Below, piece after piece: positions 17,248-26,911 of a stretch of 64,000 nt of DNA. Every line of letters starts with the position of its first letter. Position 1 is the stretch's first letter. Origin of the DNA: Dyadobacter diqingensis. Its GTDB lineage: Bacteria; Bacteroidota; Bacteroidia; Cytophagales; Spirosomataceae. The notes beneath the pieces were generated by a model that saw only the letters and a list, made by a program, of their open reading frames with translations, had not been told where the DNA came from and did not search any database. Location: the NCBI RefSeq assembly GCF_024220585.1, contig NZ_JAMXKF010000005.1, forward strand, positions 367,601 to 431,600, read 5' to 3'. Made by a program: the position numbers and the translations under genes.

Positions 17248-19113
17248 TTAAAGAAAAATCCGCTGCGACTTTTTGTTTTCGGTATAGGTTTCAAAGGCTT
17301 TTTGTACAGATGCCGATTCCGAAACTTCCGCAATCGGAACTTCCCACCAGGCGTGATATCCCTTTACAGTGCGGTAAAGGCTGGTTTCGATGTAAATCAC
17401 CGTTGTTCTCGTATTGATTTTGGATTGTTCCAGGGCTTGTTCCAGCGAAGTTCTGTCCGTTGCTTTAATCACAATGGCACCAAGGCTTTCCGCATTTTTG
17501 GCCAGGTCAACAGGAAGGAAGTCGCCCGACAGCTGACCGGAATTTTCATCCCGATAGTTATACATCGTTCCAAAACGCTCGCTGCCAATGCTTTCTGAAA
17601 GGCCGCCAATGCTGGCATATCCGTTATTGTTCAATAGTAAAATGGTGAATTTTACACCTTCCTGAATCGAAGTGACAATCTCATGGTTATTCATCAGATA
17701 GCCGCCGTCTCCGCAGATCACGTAAATGTCACGGGATGGGTCGGCCATTTTTGCTCCCAATCCGGCTGCGATCTCGTAACCCATGCAGGAGAAGCCATAT
17801 TCGAGATGGAAATTTTTGGAATCTGTTGCCCGCCAAAGTTTGTGCAAATCTCCCGGAGCGCTTCCCGATGCGTTAATCATTACATCGCGACGGCCCATAA
17901 AGTTGTTTAACGTACCAATCACAATCGCCTGATCAATTGGAGGGATAGTACTGTTCCCGTCTTTGTATATCTGGGTTACTTCATTGTCCCAGGCCTGGTT
18001 GTAATCCGCTATTTTCCGGCGGTAGTCTTGTTCTACTGCAAAATCACCCAGCAAGATGGAAAGCTCTTCCAAAATCACCTTCGCATCACCAATGACAGGC
18101 AGTGCGGCATGTTTGAACGCGTCGAACTCGCTGACGTTGATGTTAATAAATTTAACGTCAGGGTTTTTAAATATTGATTTTGAAGCCGTTGTGAAATCAC
18201 TGTAACGGGTTCCGATACCGATCACGACATCTGCCTCATTGGCGATTTCGATCGCGTACTTGGTACCTGTTGCACCCAATCCACCGATGCTGTAAGGTTC
18301 ATCAAATTTTACAGCGCCCTTTCCGGCAAATGTTTCACCAACGGGAATGCCGGTTTTTGTTGCAAAATCATGTAAAATAGTTTCAGCACCGCTGTAAATC
18401 GCACCACCACCAGCGACGATCACCGGATTTTTTGATGAACGGATCCATTCCGCCGCCTTATGCAAGGTAGGAAGATCCGGTCTTGGGCGACCCACATGCC
18501 AAACTCTCTTTTTGAACAATTCTTCTGGGAAATCATAGGCGTGCGTTTGAACATCCTGAGGCATCGAGAGCGTTACAGCACCCATTTCCGATTGTGAGGT
18601 AAGTACGCGCATAACCTCAGGCAGCGAGTAAATCAGCTGCTCCGGCCGGTTAATTCGGTCCCAATATTTGGATACCGGTTTGAAACAGTCGTTAACCGAT
18701 ATATCCTGCGTCGAAGCACTTTCCAGTTGCTGCAAAACCGGATTAGGTTCTCTCGTGGCGAAGATATCTCCCGGCAAAAGCAAAACGGGCAGGCGGTTGA
18801 TGGTTGCCAATGCCGCACCAGTAATCATGTTGGTGGCTCCCGGACCGATCGACGTGGTACAAACGAAGGCTCCAAGGCGGTTTTTCACCTTGGCATAAGC
18901 CACCGCAGTGTGCACCATCGACTGCTCATTGCGACATTGATAATAACGGAAATCAGGATTTTGCTGTAAGGCCTGACCCAGTCCGGCCACGTTTCCATGA
19001 CCGAATATCCCGAAACACCCGCCGAAGTAGAGCTCTTCCACGCCATCTCTTTCGATGTACTGATTTTTTAAAAATGTTATGGTAGCCTGGGCTACGGTTA
19101 ATCTTCTGGTCAT
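17248..19113 (-). CDS. iolD: 3D-(3,5/4)-trihydroxycyclohexane-1,2-dione acylhydrolase (decyclising)
   Basis: 621 residues, the family's usual size. It is a ThDP enzyme: the N-terminal Pyr domain has CTTSIGPGATNMITGAA and LLLPGDIFATREP; the C-terminal PP domain has ICGDGGYLMNNHEIVTSIQEG and NNNGYASIGGLSESIG, the ThDP/Mg motif (GDG...N). It opens the cyclohexane ring to give 5-deoxy-glucuronate. The inositol context makes the assignment firm against acetolactate synthase paralogues. Confidence 0.95.
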   Translation of the reverse strand: MTRRLTVAQATITFLKNQYIERDGVEELYFGGCFGIFGHGNVAGLGQALQQNPDFRYYQCRNEQSMVHTAVAYAKVKNRLGAFVCTTSIGPGATNMITGAALATINRLPVLLLPGDIFATREPNPVLQQLESASTQDISVNDCFKPVSKYWDRINRPEQLIYSLPEVMRVLTSQSEMGAVTLSMPQDVQTHAYDFPEELFKKRVWHVGRPRPDLPTLHKAAEWIRSSKNPVIVAGGGAIYSGAETILHDFATKTGIPVGETFAGKGAVKFDEPYSIGGLGATGTKYAIEIANEADVVIGIGTRYSDFTTASKSIFKNPDVKFININVSEFDAFKHAALPVIGDAKVILEELSILLGDFAVEQDYRRKIADYNQAWDNEVTQIYKDGNSTIPPIDQAIVIGTLNNFMGRRDVMINASGSAPGDLHKLWRATDSKNFHLEYGFSCMGYEIAAGLGAKMADPSRDIYVICGDGGYLMNNHEIVTSIQEGVKFTILLLNNNGYASIGGLSESIGSERFGTMYNYRDENSGQLSGDFLPVDLAKNAESLGAIVIKATDRTSLEQALEQSKINTRTTVIYIETSLYRTVKGYHAWWEVPIAEVSESASVQKAFETYTENKKSQRIFL

Positions 19114-19186
19114 GGTTTTAAGGAATATATTGATGATTTTAAGAAGTGTAGGATGAGAGGGAATTTATTGTATTGACAAATATTGC

Positions 19187-19329
19187 GGTGCGCTGCACCT
19201 TTGGATAATTGCGGATACCGCAGGCCTTCTACAAATATTTGGGTGCTCTGCACCAGATAATGAGCGGTGCAGAGCACCCAAATATTTGTAGGAGATGTAA
19301 CGTTTTTGATCCACAAGGTGCGGAGCACC
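19187..19329. repeat. Hairpin cluster inside the iol operon (iolJ-iolD gap)
   Basis: Four copies of the same hairpin GGTGC-NNN-GCACC occur with different loops: 19187-19199 (GCT), 19242-19254 (TCT), 19266-19278 (AGA), 19317-19329 (GGA). One GCGG-ATA-CCGC lies at 19211-19221. Positions 19229-19254 and 19266-19291 form a perfect 26-bp inverted repeat with an 11-base spacer. It is non-coding and fills the 264-base gap between two operon genes. Confidence 0.85.
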
Positions 19330-19377
19330 GTAATAATTAAATGCTTTGTTATTTTTAAATGTAATCTTTTAATCAAT

Positions 19378-20319
19378 CTAATTCAAAAACTCATCTGCCT
19401 TCCCAACACACCCGAACAATTCAAATTTCTGTAACATAAAACACTTGTATTCTTCCATGAATATCTTTCCGGGCGTTGTCGGCGCGAATTCGTCCGGGTG
19501 ATCGCGGAAAAATTCACGATTTACCATCGTCCACAACAAACGCGTATCGGTGGCAATGTTTATCTTGCAAATCCCCAATGGAATCGCTCTCAAAATCTCC
19601 TCTTCCTGAACCCCTTTGGCGTCCGTTTTGAGATCGCCTCCGGCTGCGTTGATACGTTTGACAACTTCTGTACTGACATTAGAACCACCGTGCAGAACGA
19701 GTGGAAAACCGGGTAGCCGTTTTTGTATTTCTTCGAGAATATGAAATTGAAGTCCTTGTCCGCCCGAAAATTTATAGGCTCCATGACTGGTACCAACAGC
19801 AATCGCCAAGCTATCGCAACCGGTAGCGTTGACAAAATCGACGACCTGCTGAGGATTGGTATACGACGAATGTTCAGCGTCGACGGTTAGATCATCTTCA
19901 ACACCGGCCAAAACACCCAGTTCAGCTTCGACACTGATATTTTTGGCATGTGCCTGATTAACCACTTCGCGGGTTCTCATGACATTTTTTTCAAAATTGT
20001 CATGAGAAGCATCAATCATCACTGACGTGTAACCACCGCTTTCAATCGCATCCCGGATGTGCTCTTCAACGCCGTGGTCGACATGTACCGCAAATACTGT
20101 CTCCGGGTATAACCTTGCTGCCGACTGAATCATCGAAAGCAGCATGTCCGCTTTGGCGTAATCTCTGGCAAATGGCGTTGTCTGAACGATAAAAGGTGCC
20201 TTTGCTTCCTGAGCTGCCGCAAATAAGCCATGTATTTCTTCCATAAAAAACACATTAACCGCAGGGATTGCATAGCGGCCGTAGCATTTTTGAAAGAGTT
20301 CTTTGGTTGTTAAAAGCAT
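19378..20319 (-). CDS. iolJ: Class II aldolase, probable 6-phospho-5-dehydro-2-deoxygluconate aldolase
   Basis: 313 residues. Class II FBA-type signatures: FAVHVDHG (zinc His), SVEAELGVLAGVEDD, IAVGTSHGAYKF (zinc His), LVLHGGSNVSTEVV, and CKINIATDTRL for phosphate binding. FBA-family enzymes cleave ketose phosphates to DHAP plus an aldehyde. In this operon the expected substrate is 2-deoxy-5-keto-gluconate 6-phosphate, giving DHAP and malonate semialdehyde. The sequence alone does not exclude a fructose- or tagatose-bisphosphate aldolase, so the symbol rests on context. Confidence 0.82.
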   Translation of the reverse strand: MLLTTKELFQKCYGRYAIPAVNVFFMEEIHGLFAAAQEAKAPFIVQTTPFARDYAKADMLLSMIQSAARLYPETVFAVHVDHGVEEHIRDAIESGGYTSVMIDASHDNFEKNVMRTREVVNQAHAKNISVEAELGVLAGVEDDLTVDAEHSSYTNPQQVVDFVNATGCDSLAIAVGTSHGAYKFSGGQGLQFHILEEIQKRLPGFPLVLHGGSNVSTEVVKRINAAGGDLKTDAKGVQEEEILRAIPLGICKINIATDTRLLWTMVNREFFRDHPDEFAPTTPGKIFMEEYKCFMLQKFELFGCVGKADEFLN

Positions 20320-20367
20320 AATAATTTGATTGGTAACCGGCCGGATAATTTTCCGGCCGGTTTAGTG

Positions 20368-21978
20368 TTACCAGAACACAGTATATAAAGCGCCGAGTAT
20401 GCCACAGATAAGAATGGAACAGATCATAAATCCGGTACTGACCTTGAACATCGAGGCTTCGATTTCAAGCCCTTTCGGATTGTTTTTGCTTTTTGGATCA
20501 GCCAGGGTAACCAGAATAATAACGGCTACCAGAATCAGGAAAATAATTCCCATACGATCCAGGAACGGTATTTCGGAATACCAGAACTTGAATGCCGTCG
20601 ATAGCGGAATCGTTAACAAAGCTGCAACCAGTGCCGCATTTCCCGTCGTTCTCTTCCAGAAAAAACCAAGAAAGAAAATTGCGAAAACCCCCGGGGTTAT
20701 GAAACTTGAATACTCCTGAATAAACTGATAAGCCTGTTCCAAAACCCGAAGCTGCGGTGCAATGATGGCTGCAATACCCATCGCCACCCAGATCGCAACA
20801 CGTCCGACACGGATCAGGTGTTTTTCGGATGCATCCGGTTTGATGTATTCTTTGTAAATATCAAGCGTGAAAATCGTTGAAATACTATTCGCTTTTCCAG
20901 CCAGCGAAGCTACAATAGCGGCTGTTAATGCAGCAAACGCCATTCCTTTTAATCCCGAAGGAAGCAGATCAAGCAGAACCGGATAAGCGTGGTCAGGTTT
21001 TACAACACCGTTCGCATCGAGCATTTCGGTTTGAAACATGCCGTTCTGAAAAAGGACGTAAGCCGCAATCCCGGGAAGTACCACGATAATTGGAATAATC
21101 AGTTTTAAACCCGCTGCGAATAAAATCCCTTTTCTGGCAACAGGCAAACTAGCGCCCAATGTGCGTTGAATAATATATTGATTACAACCCCAGTAATTCA
21201 GGTTATTCACCCACATGGCCCCGATGATCACAGAAAGTCCCGGAAGGTCCTTAAAATAAGGATTGTCCTTTTTCAAAATCATGTGAAAATGCGGCTCTGC
21301 CTGCGTTCTCAAAGTACCAAATGCGCTGAAAACGTTCGGGTTTCCAAAATGTTTGGCCACAAGATCCATAGCCAGATAGGTGGTAACCAGACCGCCCGCG
21401 ATCAATACAACCACTTGAATTACATCGGTATAGCCAATTACTTTCATGCCGCCAACCGTGATGATAATTGCAAAAACTGCAAGCGCACCGATTGCCCATG
21501 TAAAGTCGATTCCCGCCGTTACTTCGAGTGCCAGAGCACCCAGATATAGAATGGAAGTCAGGTTAACAAAAACGTACAAAAGCAGCCAAAAAACAGCCAT
21601 TGTCGTAGCAACCACAGGATTGTATCGTTGCCTTAAAAACTGAGGCATCGTATAAATCCTGTTTTTAAGATAAATCGGCACAAAGAAAATGGCGACAACG
21701 ATCAGCGTGGCGGCCGACATCCATTCATAGGAAGCAATGGCCAGACCAATCGCAAAACCAGATCCCGACATGCCGATAAAATGCTCTGCCGAAATATTGG
21801 AAGCAATAAGTGATGCCCCGATGGCCCAGAATGTCAAAGAACCTTCTGCTAAAAAGTAGTCGGTTGAACTGGTTTCCTTGCTTGATTTCTTTTTATAAAT
21901 CCAAAATCCGTACGAGGAGACAGCAATGAAATAGATGAAAAATACGACGTAATCAAGCGAATGCAGACCTTGTTTCAT
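20368..21978 (-). CDS. Sodium:solute symporter (SSS/SGLT family), probable inositol importer
   Basis: 536 residues with about 14 membrane segments. FLAEGSLTFWAIGASLIASNISAEHFIGMSGSGFA is the SSS N-terminal signature, and AALTAAIVASLAGKANSISTIFTLDIY is the SGLT-like sodium-site helix region. The family couples Na+ entry to uptake of sugars, inositol or similar. It sits between iolG and the aldolase gene in the same direction with 25-48 base gaps, so myo-inositol is the likely cargo. This is inferred from position, since transporter specificity is not readable. Confidence 0.88.
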   Translation of the reverse strand: MKQGLHSLDYVVFFIYFIAVSSYGFWIYKKKSSKETSSTDYFLAEGSLTFWAIGASLIASNISAEHFIGMSGSGFAIGLAIASYEWMSAATLIVVAIFFVPIYLKNRIYTMPQFLRQRYNPVVATTMAVFWLLLYVFVNLTSILYLGALALEVTAGIDFTWAIGALAVFAIIITVGGMKVIGYTDVIQVVVLIAGGLVTTYLAMDLVAKHFGNPNVFSAFGTLRTQAEPHFHMILKKDNPYFKDLPGLSVIIGAMWVNNLNYWGCNQYIIQRTLGASLPVARKGILFAAGLKLIIPIIVVLPGIAAYVLFQNGMFQTEMLDANGVVKPDHAYPVLLDLLPSGLKGMAFAALTAAIVASLAGKANSISTIFTLDIYKEYIKPDASEKHLIRVGRVAIWVAMGIAAIIAPQLRVLEQAYQFIQEYSSFITPGVFAIFFLGFFWKRTTGNAALVAALLTIPLSTAFKFWYSEIPFLDRMGIIFLILVAVIILVTLADPKSKNNPKGLEIEASMFKVSTGFMICSILICGILGALYTVFW

Positions 21979-22003
21979 GGGGTTGTTTTAGGGTATAATC
22001 TTC

Positions 22004-23032
22004 TTACACCAATGTATGACTCATAACTTCTTCCAATTTTACCGGTCTTCCTTCCTGCAAAGATTTCATGGCTGCAATACCAATTGCGGTTGCCATTAAC
22101 CCGTCGTGAGCATCCACAGGAGAAGGGGTGTCATTGAGCACACAATTAACGAATGATTTCAGACAAACCCGGTATGCGGTTTCATATCTTTCAAGGAAAA
22201 AATGCAGCGGGAGCGATATGTGGCCACCATTGCTGTCGAAATGTACCAGATTATCAGCCGTATTGTTCTCTGCTTTTGCCATACCTTTTGACCCGAAAAT
22301 TTCCAGTCTCTGGTCATAACCATACACGGCCTTGCGGCTGTTGTCGATCACGCCGATAGCGCCATTCTCAAAAGTCAGAACGATAACAGCCGTGTCAATG
22401 TCACCAAATTCTTTGATTTCGGGATTAATGAGTGCATCTCCTTTAACAAAAACTTCGGTCACTTCGCTGCCGACAATGTAACGGGCCATATCAAAATCGT
22501 GAATGGACATATCAAGGAAAATTCCTCCCGAAGTTTTCAGGTATTCGATTGGCGGTGGTCCCGGGTCACGGCTGGTAATGCGCAGGATTTGCGGCTCGCC
22601 GATTTTATCGTCGGAAACGATGTTCCGGACATTGGAAAAGTTGGCGTCAAAGCGACGGTTAAAGCCGAGCATCAGTTTCACACCATTGTCGCTCACCGCT
22701 TTTTGAGCGGCATAAATGGCATCCAGCGTTACATCCAGCGGTTTTTCACAAAATACATGCTTTTTCTGATTCGCAGCGGCTACCGTATACGGTACGTGAA
22801 ATGGGGTAGGAGAGCAGATGATCACCGCTTCTACGTCCGGATGGTTAATCACGTCATAAGCATCCGTGGTTACCGTTTGCACACCCAGATTTTTGGCGAA
22901 GGCGTGAGATTCGGGAGAAAGATCCGAGGCAATGACAACTTCCGCGCCGGGAATGTGGTGCAGCAGATTGCTGAGGTGTATCTGTCCGATACGTCCCAGT
23001 CCAATCACTCCAATTTTTAGTTTCTTTGACAT
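22004..23032 (-). CDS. iolG: Inositol 2-dehydrogenase
   Basis: 342 residues, Gfo/Idh/MocA fold, no signal peptide, so cytoplasmic. KIGVIGLGRIGQIHLSNLL is the NAD-binding loop; HVFCEKPLDV has the catalytic-region Lys; GGIFLDMSIHDFDMARYIVG holds the conserved Asp-His pair (DxSIHDxD) of inositol dehydrogenases. It oxidises myo-inositol to 2-keto-myo-inositol, the first pathway step. Neighbours confirm the specificity. Confidence 0.94.
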   Translation of the reverse strand: MSKKLKIGVIGLGRIGQIHLSNLLHHIPGAEVVIASDLSPESHAFAKNLGVQTVTTDAYDVINHPDVEAVIICSPTPFHVPYTVAAANQKKHVFCEKPLDVTLDAIYAAQKAVSDNGVKLMLGFNRRFDANFSNVRNIVSDDKIGEPQILRITSRDPGPPPIEYLKTSGGIFLDMSIHDFDMARYIVGSEVTEVFVKGDALINPEIKEFGDIDTAVIVLTFENGAIGVIDNSRKAVYGYDQRLEIFGSKGMAKAENNTADNLVHFDSNGGHISLPLHFFLERYETAYRVCLKSFVNCVLNDTPSPVDAHDGLMATAIGIAAMKSLQEGRPVKLEEVMSHTLV

Positions 23033-23050
23033 GTCTTTTAGGTTTTAGTG

Positions 23051-23168
23051 GTTAGCTATCAGCCGTTAGCTTCTTGCTAATCCGAACTTGGTTATTTTTT
23101 TATTTCAATATTTATGATGTCAATCTGAATTGTCCGGTAAAAGCTAAAAGCCAATCGCTAACAGCTAA
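23051..23168. repeat. Word-iterated inverted repeat inside the iol operon (iolA-iolG gap)
   Basis: The left arm (23051-23072) contains GTTAGCTATCAGCC and GTTAGCTT. The right arm (23141-23168) contains AAGCTAAAAGCC and GCTAACAGCTAA, the inverted equivalent with words permuted. About 68 AT-rich bases separate them. It nearly fills the 145-base gap between two operon genes and has no coding potential. Confidence 0.65.
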
Positions 23169-23177
23169 TTGCTTACA

Positions 23178-24644
23178 TCAGAATTTCCTGTTCCATTCTT
23201 TCAACCAGCGCTCGATCACCACTTTGGTTTGGGTGAAAAACTCGACAGCGTGATTGCCTTGCCCGTGCAGGTCTCCGTAGAAACTGTCTTTCCAGCCTGA
23301 GAACGGGAATTGGGCAACGGGAGCGGCTACACCGATGTTGATACCGATGTTTCCGGCTTCGGCTTCGTGGCGGAATTTACGTGCGTTTAAACCGCTGCTG
23401 GTGAAAATACAAGCCATGTTGCCGTACTTCCCGGAATTGATAAAGCGAATTGCTTCTTCGATTGTGTTGATATGGACAAGGCTTAACACCGGTCCGAAAA
23501 TTTCGGTCGCAGCCAATTCGCCATCCAATGGAATGTCTTCGATGATAGTCGGTTCGATAAAGTTTCCTTTTTCAAAACCGGGAACGTTCGCATTACGGCC
23601 GTCGACGAGTAGCCTTCCGCCTTCGCTTAATCCCTTTTCGATCAAATGGTTGACACGATTTTTACTTTCTGCCGTAATCACCGGCCCCATTTGCACGTCA
23701 CTTTCAAGTCCATAACCGGTTTTACGATTCTTGGCCGATGCAACCAGACTTTCCGTAATATCCTTATGTTCACCCACGGTAATGATGGTAGAAGCGGCGA
23801 GACAACGCTGGCCCGCGCAACCGTAAACACTGTCGATAACAATTTGCGTGGTCATGTCGATATCGGCATCCGGCAGTACAATAACCGGATTTTTAGCACC
23901 ACCTTGTGCCTGAACACGTTTACCGTGTGCGGCGCCTTTTGAATACACGTACTTGGCAACGTTGGAAGAACCGACAAAGCTGATCCCTTTGATAACAGGG
24001 TGTTCCAACAGGGCATCCACTACCTCTCTTCCGCCTTGCACCAGGTTCAGTACCCCTTTCGGAAGGTCAAGTTTTTCCATCAGCGCTACGATTTTGGTCA
24101 TCGTAAGCGGTACTTTTTCCGAAGGTTTGATGATATAACTGTTCCCGCAAGCGAGCGCATAAGGTAAAAACCAGAACGTGATCATGCCCGGAAAGTTGAA
24201 CGGAGCGATACAGGCACAAGGTCCAAGCGGCTGACGGATCATGTATTCATCAATACCTTTGGCGATATCCTCCGAAAATTCACCCTGCATCAGGGCGGGC
24301 ATTCCGCAGGCATTTTCCACGTTTTCGATGGCGCGTACCATTTCAGCTTTCGCTTCCAGAAAGGTCTTTCCCGACTCCAGCGTAATCGTTTTAGCGATAT
24401 CGTCGATGTTATCTTCCAGCAAAGTTTTTAGTTTGAACAGATACTGCACGCGTTTCGAAACCGGCGTACTTCTCCATTCCTGAAACCCTTCGTGTGCAGC
24501 CTCAGCGGCATCAGCAACGTCCCTTGCATTGCCTGTTGGAACCTGGGCCAAAACTTCCTGAGAAGCCGGGTTCAAAACATTCGTAAAACTGTCCAAATGA
24601 CTATCAACCCACCGTCCGTTAATATAATTCTGTAATTTTTCCAT
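23178..24644 (-). CDS. iolA: CoA-acylating (methyl)malonate-semialdehyde dehydrogenase
   Basis: 488 residues, aldehyde dehydrogenase superfamily. The catalytic Cys is C281 in [11 protein letters not shown], and the oxyanion Asn lies in APFNFPGM (about residue 150). The GQRCMA-type box and absence of the usual catalytic Glu in the ELGGK position (here QGGAKN) identify the CoA-dependent MMSDH class. It converts malonate semialdehyde to acetyl-CoA and CO2, the last inositol step; it can also serve valine breakdown. Confidence 0.94.
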   Translation of the reverse strand: MEKLQNYINGRWVDSHLDSFTNVLNPASQEVLAQVPTGNARDVADAAEAAHEGFQEWRSTPVSKRVQYLFKLKTLLEDNIDDIAKTITLESGKTFLEAKAEMVRAIENVENACGMPALMQGEFSEDIAKGIDEYMIRQPLGPCACIAPFNFPGMITFWFLPYALACGNSYIIKPSEKVPLTMTKIVALMEKLDLPKGVLNLVQGGREVVDALLEHPVIKGISFVGSSNVAKYVYSKGAAHGKRVQAQGGAKNPVIVLPDADIDMTTQIVIDSVYGCAGQRCLAASTIITVGEHKDITESLVASAKNRKTGYGLESDVQMGPVITAESKNRVNHLIEKGLSEGGRLLVDGRNANVPGFEKGNFIEPTIIEDIPLDGELAATEIFGPVLSLVHINTIEEAIRFINSGKYGNMACIFTSSGLNARKFRHEAEAGNIGINIGVAAPVAQFPFSGWKDSFYGDLHGQGNHAVEFFTQTKVVIERWLKEWNRKF

Positions 24645-24655
24645 TTTATTGGTTG

Positions 24656-24847
24656 TTAAACGCAGAGCTCAGGGAGTTTTCCGCTGAGTTGCGCTGTTAT
24701 TTTTTAATATATTTATGCTATTAAACGCGGAGTTCGGGGAGTTGCCTCGCAGAGCTCCGCTTAGGTTATGTGTGCTTTATTTTTAAATAAAACTCTGTGC
24801 ACCTCCGCGCCAAACCGCGGCGGCGGATCTCTTACCTCTGCGTTTAA
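24656..24847. repeat. Word-iterated inverted repeat inside the iol operon (iolC-iolA gap)
   Basis: Left-arm words TTAAACGCAGAG (24656-24667) and TTAAACGCGGAG (24720-24731) occur as direct copies. The inverted partner CTCTGCGTTTAA is at 24836-24847, with CTCTGTGCACCTCCGCG before it. The arms consist of degenerate GCGGAG/CTCCGC words. It fills almost the entire 204-base gap between iolC and iolA, with no reading frame. Confidence 0.65.
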
Positions 24848-24848
24848 A

Positions 24849-25856
24849 CTAAAATCCGCCTCGGCTTTCTACAAACTCAGTTACTTCTGAATATGTGGGC
24901 ATGAAGTTGGCGCAGCCTTCTCTTGTTACGATGATCGCACCGCAGGCATTTCCCATTCTTACGCTTTTAAACAAGTTCCATCCATTCAGGATACCGTATG
25001 AAAATCCGGCGCAGAAAGCATCTCCGGCGCCCAGGACGTTTAGTACTTCGACCGGGAAACCGGGAACTTTAACTTCTTCTTTTCCGGGCTGGAAAATCGA
25101 AGCGCCGTCTTTTCCGCGTTTGACCACCAAAGTTTCAACACCCGAATTCAGGATTTCCTGAATGGCCGTATCAATATTTCCGCGGATTTCGGGAGCCGAG
25201 ATTTGCTGGTGTTTTATTAAAAGCTGTTCCTTGTCAGTTAAATAAGTTGCCAGGATTTCTTCTTCCGTGCCTACCACAATCGTAAAACTGTTCAAGGCAG
25301 CGCGTAATGTCACTCCAAAAGATCTTGGATCATCCCACTGGTCGGCTCTGAAATCGATATCCAGAAGGGTGGTCAGTTTGTTCTTTTTTGCTCTTTCCAA
25401 TGCATAAAACATCGCAGTCCGGCTCGGGTCTTTGCTGAAAGCAGTTCCTGAAAATGCCACGGCTTTGAATTCTTCAAATGGAATGGCATTAACGTGGTCG
25501 ATATTAAGATTGATGTCGGCACAATTCTCGCGGTAATAAACGAGCGGGAACTTGTCAGGTGGCTCAATGCCGAGAATTACAGCCGAACTTCGCGTCCCCT
25601 CAATGGTTGGAATAAATGCTGTCGATATTCCTTCTTCGTTTAAAAAATGTTTGATAAAATTTCCCACCTGGTCGTTACCGATGCCGGTGAGAATGGCGGT
25701 ATTAAGTCCAAGTCGCTGTGCTCCCGTCGCAATATTCAGCGGGCAGCCACCTACAAATGCATTAAAAGCACTTATTTTCTCAAACGGGCTGCCAATATTG
25801 GCCGAGTACAGGTCAATGGAAGAGCGCCCGATGGTTAAGAGATCATGTTGAGGCAT
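24849..25856 (-). CDS. iolC: 5-dehydro-2-deoxygluconokinase (PfkB family)
   Basis: 335 residues, ribokinase-like fold. LTIGRSSIDLYSANIGSPF with FNAFVGGCPLNIATGAQRLG forms the substrate lid region; NVLGAGDAFCAGFSYGILNG holds the catalytic Asp and anion hole of PfkB kinases. The opening GRSSIDLY is typical of IolC and distinguishes it from ribokinase or 2-keto-3-deoxygluconate kinase. It phosphorylates 5-dehydro-2-deoxy-gluconate at O6. It follows iolB with a 59-base gap. Confidence 0.93.
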   Translation of the reverse strand: MPQHDLLTIGRSSIDLYSANIGSPFEKISAFNAFVGGCPLNIATGAQRLGLNTAILTGIGNDQVGNFIKHFLNEEGISTAFIPTIEGTRSSAVILGIEPPDKFPLVYYRENCADINLNIDHVNAIPFEEFKAVAFSGTAFSKDPSRTAMFYALERAKKNKLTTLLDIDFRADQWDDPRSFGVTLRAALNSFTIVVGTEEEILATYLTDKEQLLIKHQQISAPEIRGNIDTAIQEILNSGVETLVVKRGKDGASIFQPGKEEVKVPGFPVEVLNVLGAGDAFCAGFSYGILNGWNLFKSVRMGNACGAIIVTREGCANFMPTYSEVTEFVESRGGF

Positions 25857-25915
25857 TGAATAAATGATTTAGCCGGATTAATCTTGAAATTGAAGAAACC
25901 TTGTTGCCAGGCAAT

Positions 25916-26785
25916 CTAGTTAGCGTTGTTCATTTCCAGTGTCACAATGGGTAACCGCGGGTCCTGACCTTTCCAGGAACCGTAGATCCAATCGTGGTCC
26001 GGGTCAGAAGTGTTGGCCAGTGACTGGTCACTGCCGGCCAGGAAATTCAGGTAATAAACATTATAGCCATGTGCAGCTGCCACCGGATGATATCCTTTGG
26101 GTACCAAAACAGCCTCGTTATGATGCACACGGACAATCTCGTCCAGTGAACGGTCGTCGGTATAAACCTGCTGAATGGCATAACCTTGTGGTTTATCGAT
26201 CTTGTAAAAATAAATTTCTTCAAGATTGGCTTCGATCAGATTACCGTCAGCGTCCACTTTTCTGTCGTCATGCTTATGGGCCGGGAAAGAACTCCAATTG
26301 CCTGATGGCGTGTAAACTTCCACACAAACGATCTTATGGCAATTGAATCCGGGTTGAAGCAGACTATTGATCTGACGGTTCGCGTTATCTCCACCTCTGA
26401 ATTCAATGGCAGCTTCCTCGGGCCGCTTCATGTACGGGGGATGATCTTCGTCGGTGGCCACCCAGCAAATAGCGATGTCAGTGTCAGGCGATTGCGCTGT
26501 TAAAGTAAACGCAGTATTTCTTGATAAGTACATCGCGTGACCAATACCGCTGAATACATCTTTCCGTCCATTTATGGTTTCCCAGCTTCCTTCGTCGGTT
26601 TCTACCTTAAAATTTCCACCTAAAAGTGTAATGCAGTATTCGTAATCTCCGGTGTTCAGCGTATATTGTTCGTTCAGGTCGAGAACTCTGGCTTCGAAGT
26701 TTAAATAAGTCCATCCGGCCTGGTCGCTGGTCAGGGAATGATAGGTTTTTTGGTTAGGTTTCGGTTTTACCAGAAGGTCGCTCAT
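25916..26785 (-). CDS. iolB: 5-deoxy-glucuronate isomerase
   Basis: 289 residues, bicupin fold. TPSGNWSSFPAHKHDDR, then LEEIYFYKID and a later NEAVLVPKGYHPV, carry the His/Glu metal ligands of IolB. It isomerises 5-deoxy-glucuronate to 5-dehydro-2-deoxy-gluconate. I start at ATG 26785 (MSDLLVKPKPNQ); the upstream in-frame extension is only readable promoter DNA containing three Cys/Lys-rich codons and would run into the regulator's control region. It is the first gene of the leftward operon. Confidence 0.95.
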   Translation of the reverse strand: MSDLLVKPKPNQKTYHSLTSDQAGWTYLNFEARVLDLNEQYTLNTGDYEYCITLLGGNFKVETDEGSWETINGRKDVFSGIGHAMYLSRNTAFTLTAQSPDTDIAICWVATDEDHPPYMKRPEEAAIEFRGGDNANRQINSLLQPGFNCHKIVCVEVYTPSGNWSSFPAHKHDDRKVDADGNLIEANLEEIYFYKIDKPQGYAIQQVYTDDRSLDEIVRVHHNEAVLVPKGYHPVAAAHGYNVYYLNFLAGSDQSLANTSDPDHDWIYGSWKGQDPRLPIVTLEMNNAN

Positions 26786-26864
26786 TGTTGCTTTTCTATT
26801 ACATTTGCACAATGATAGCGTTGTATAAATTAAATACAAAGTGTAAATATGTTAATATCGAATG

Positions 26865-26874
26865 CAAACGTTTG
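26865..26874. promoter_or_regulatory. Candidate LacI-type operator for iol genes
   Basis: The perfect palindrome CAAACGTTTG sits in TGCAAACGTTTGAA, with the central CG typical of LacI/PurR-family operators. It lies 38 bases before the regulator's start and about 80 bases before iolB, in the only intergenic space shared by both, so one bound dimer could control both directions. Confidence 0.6.
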
Positions 26875-26911
26875 AAAAAATTTTAAATATTTAATTGTAA
26901 TTATCCTACTC

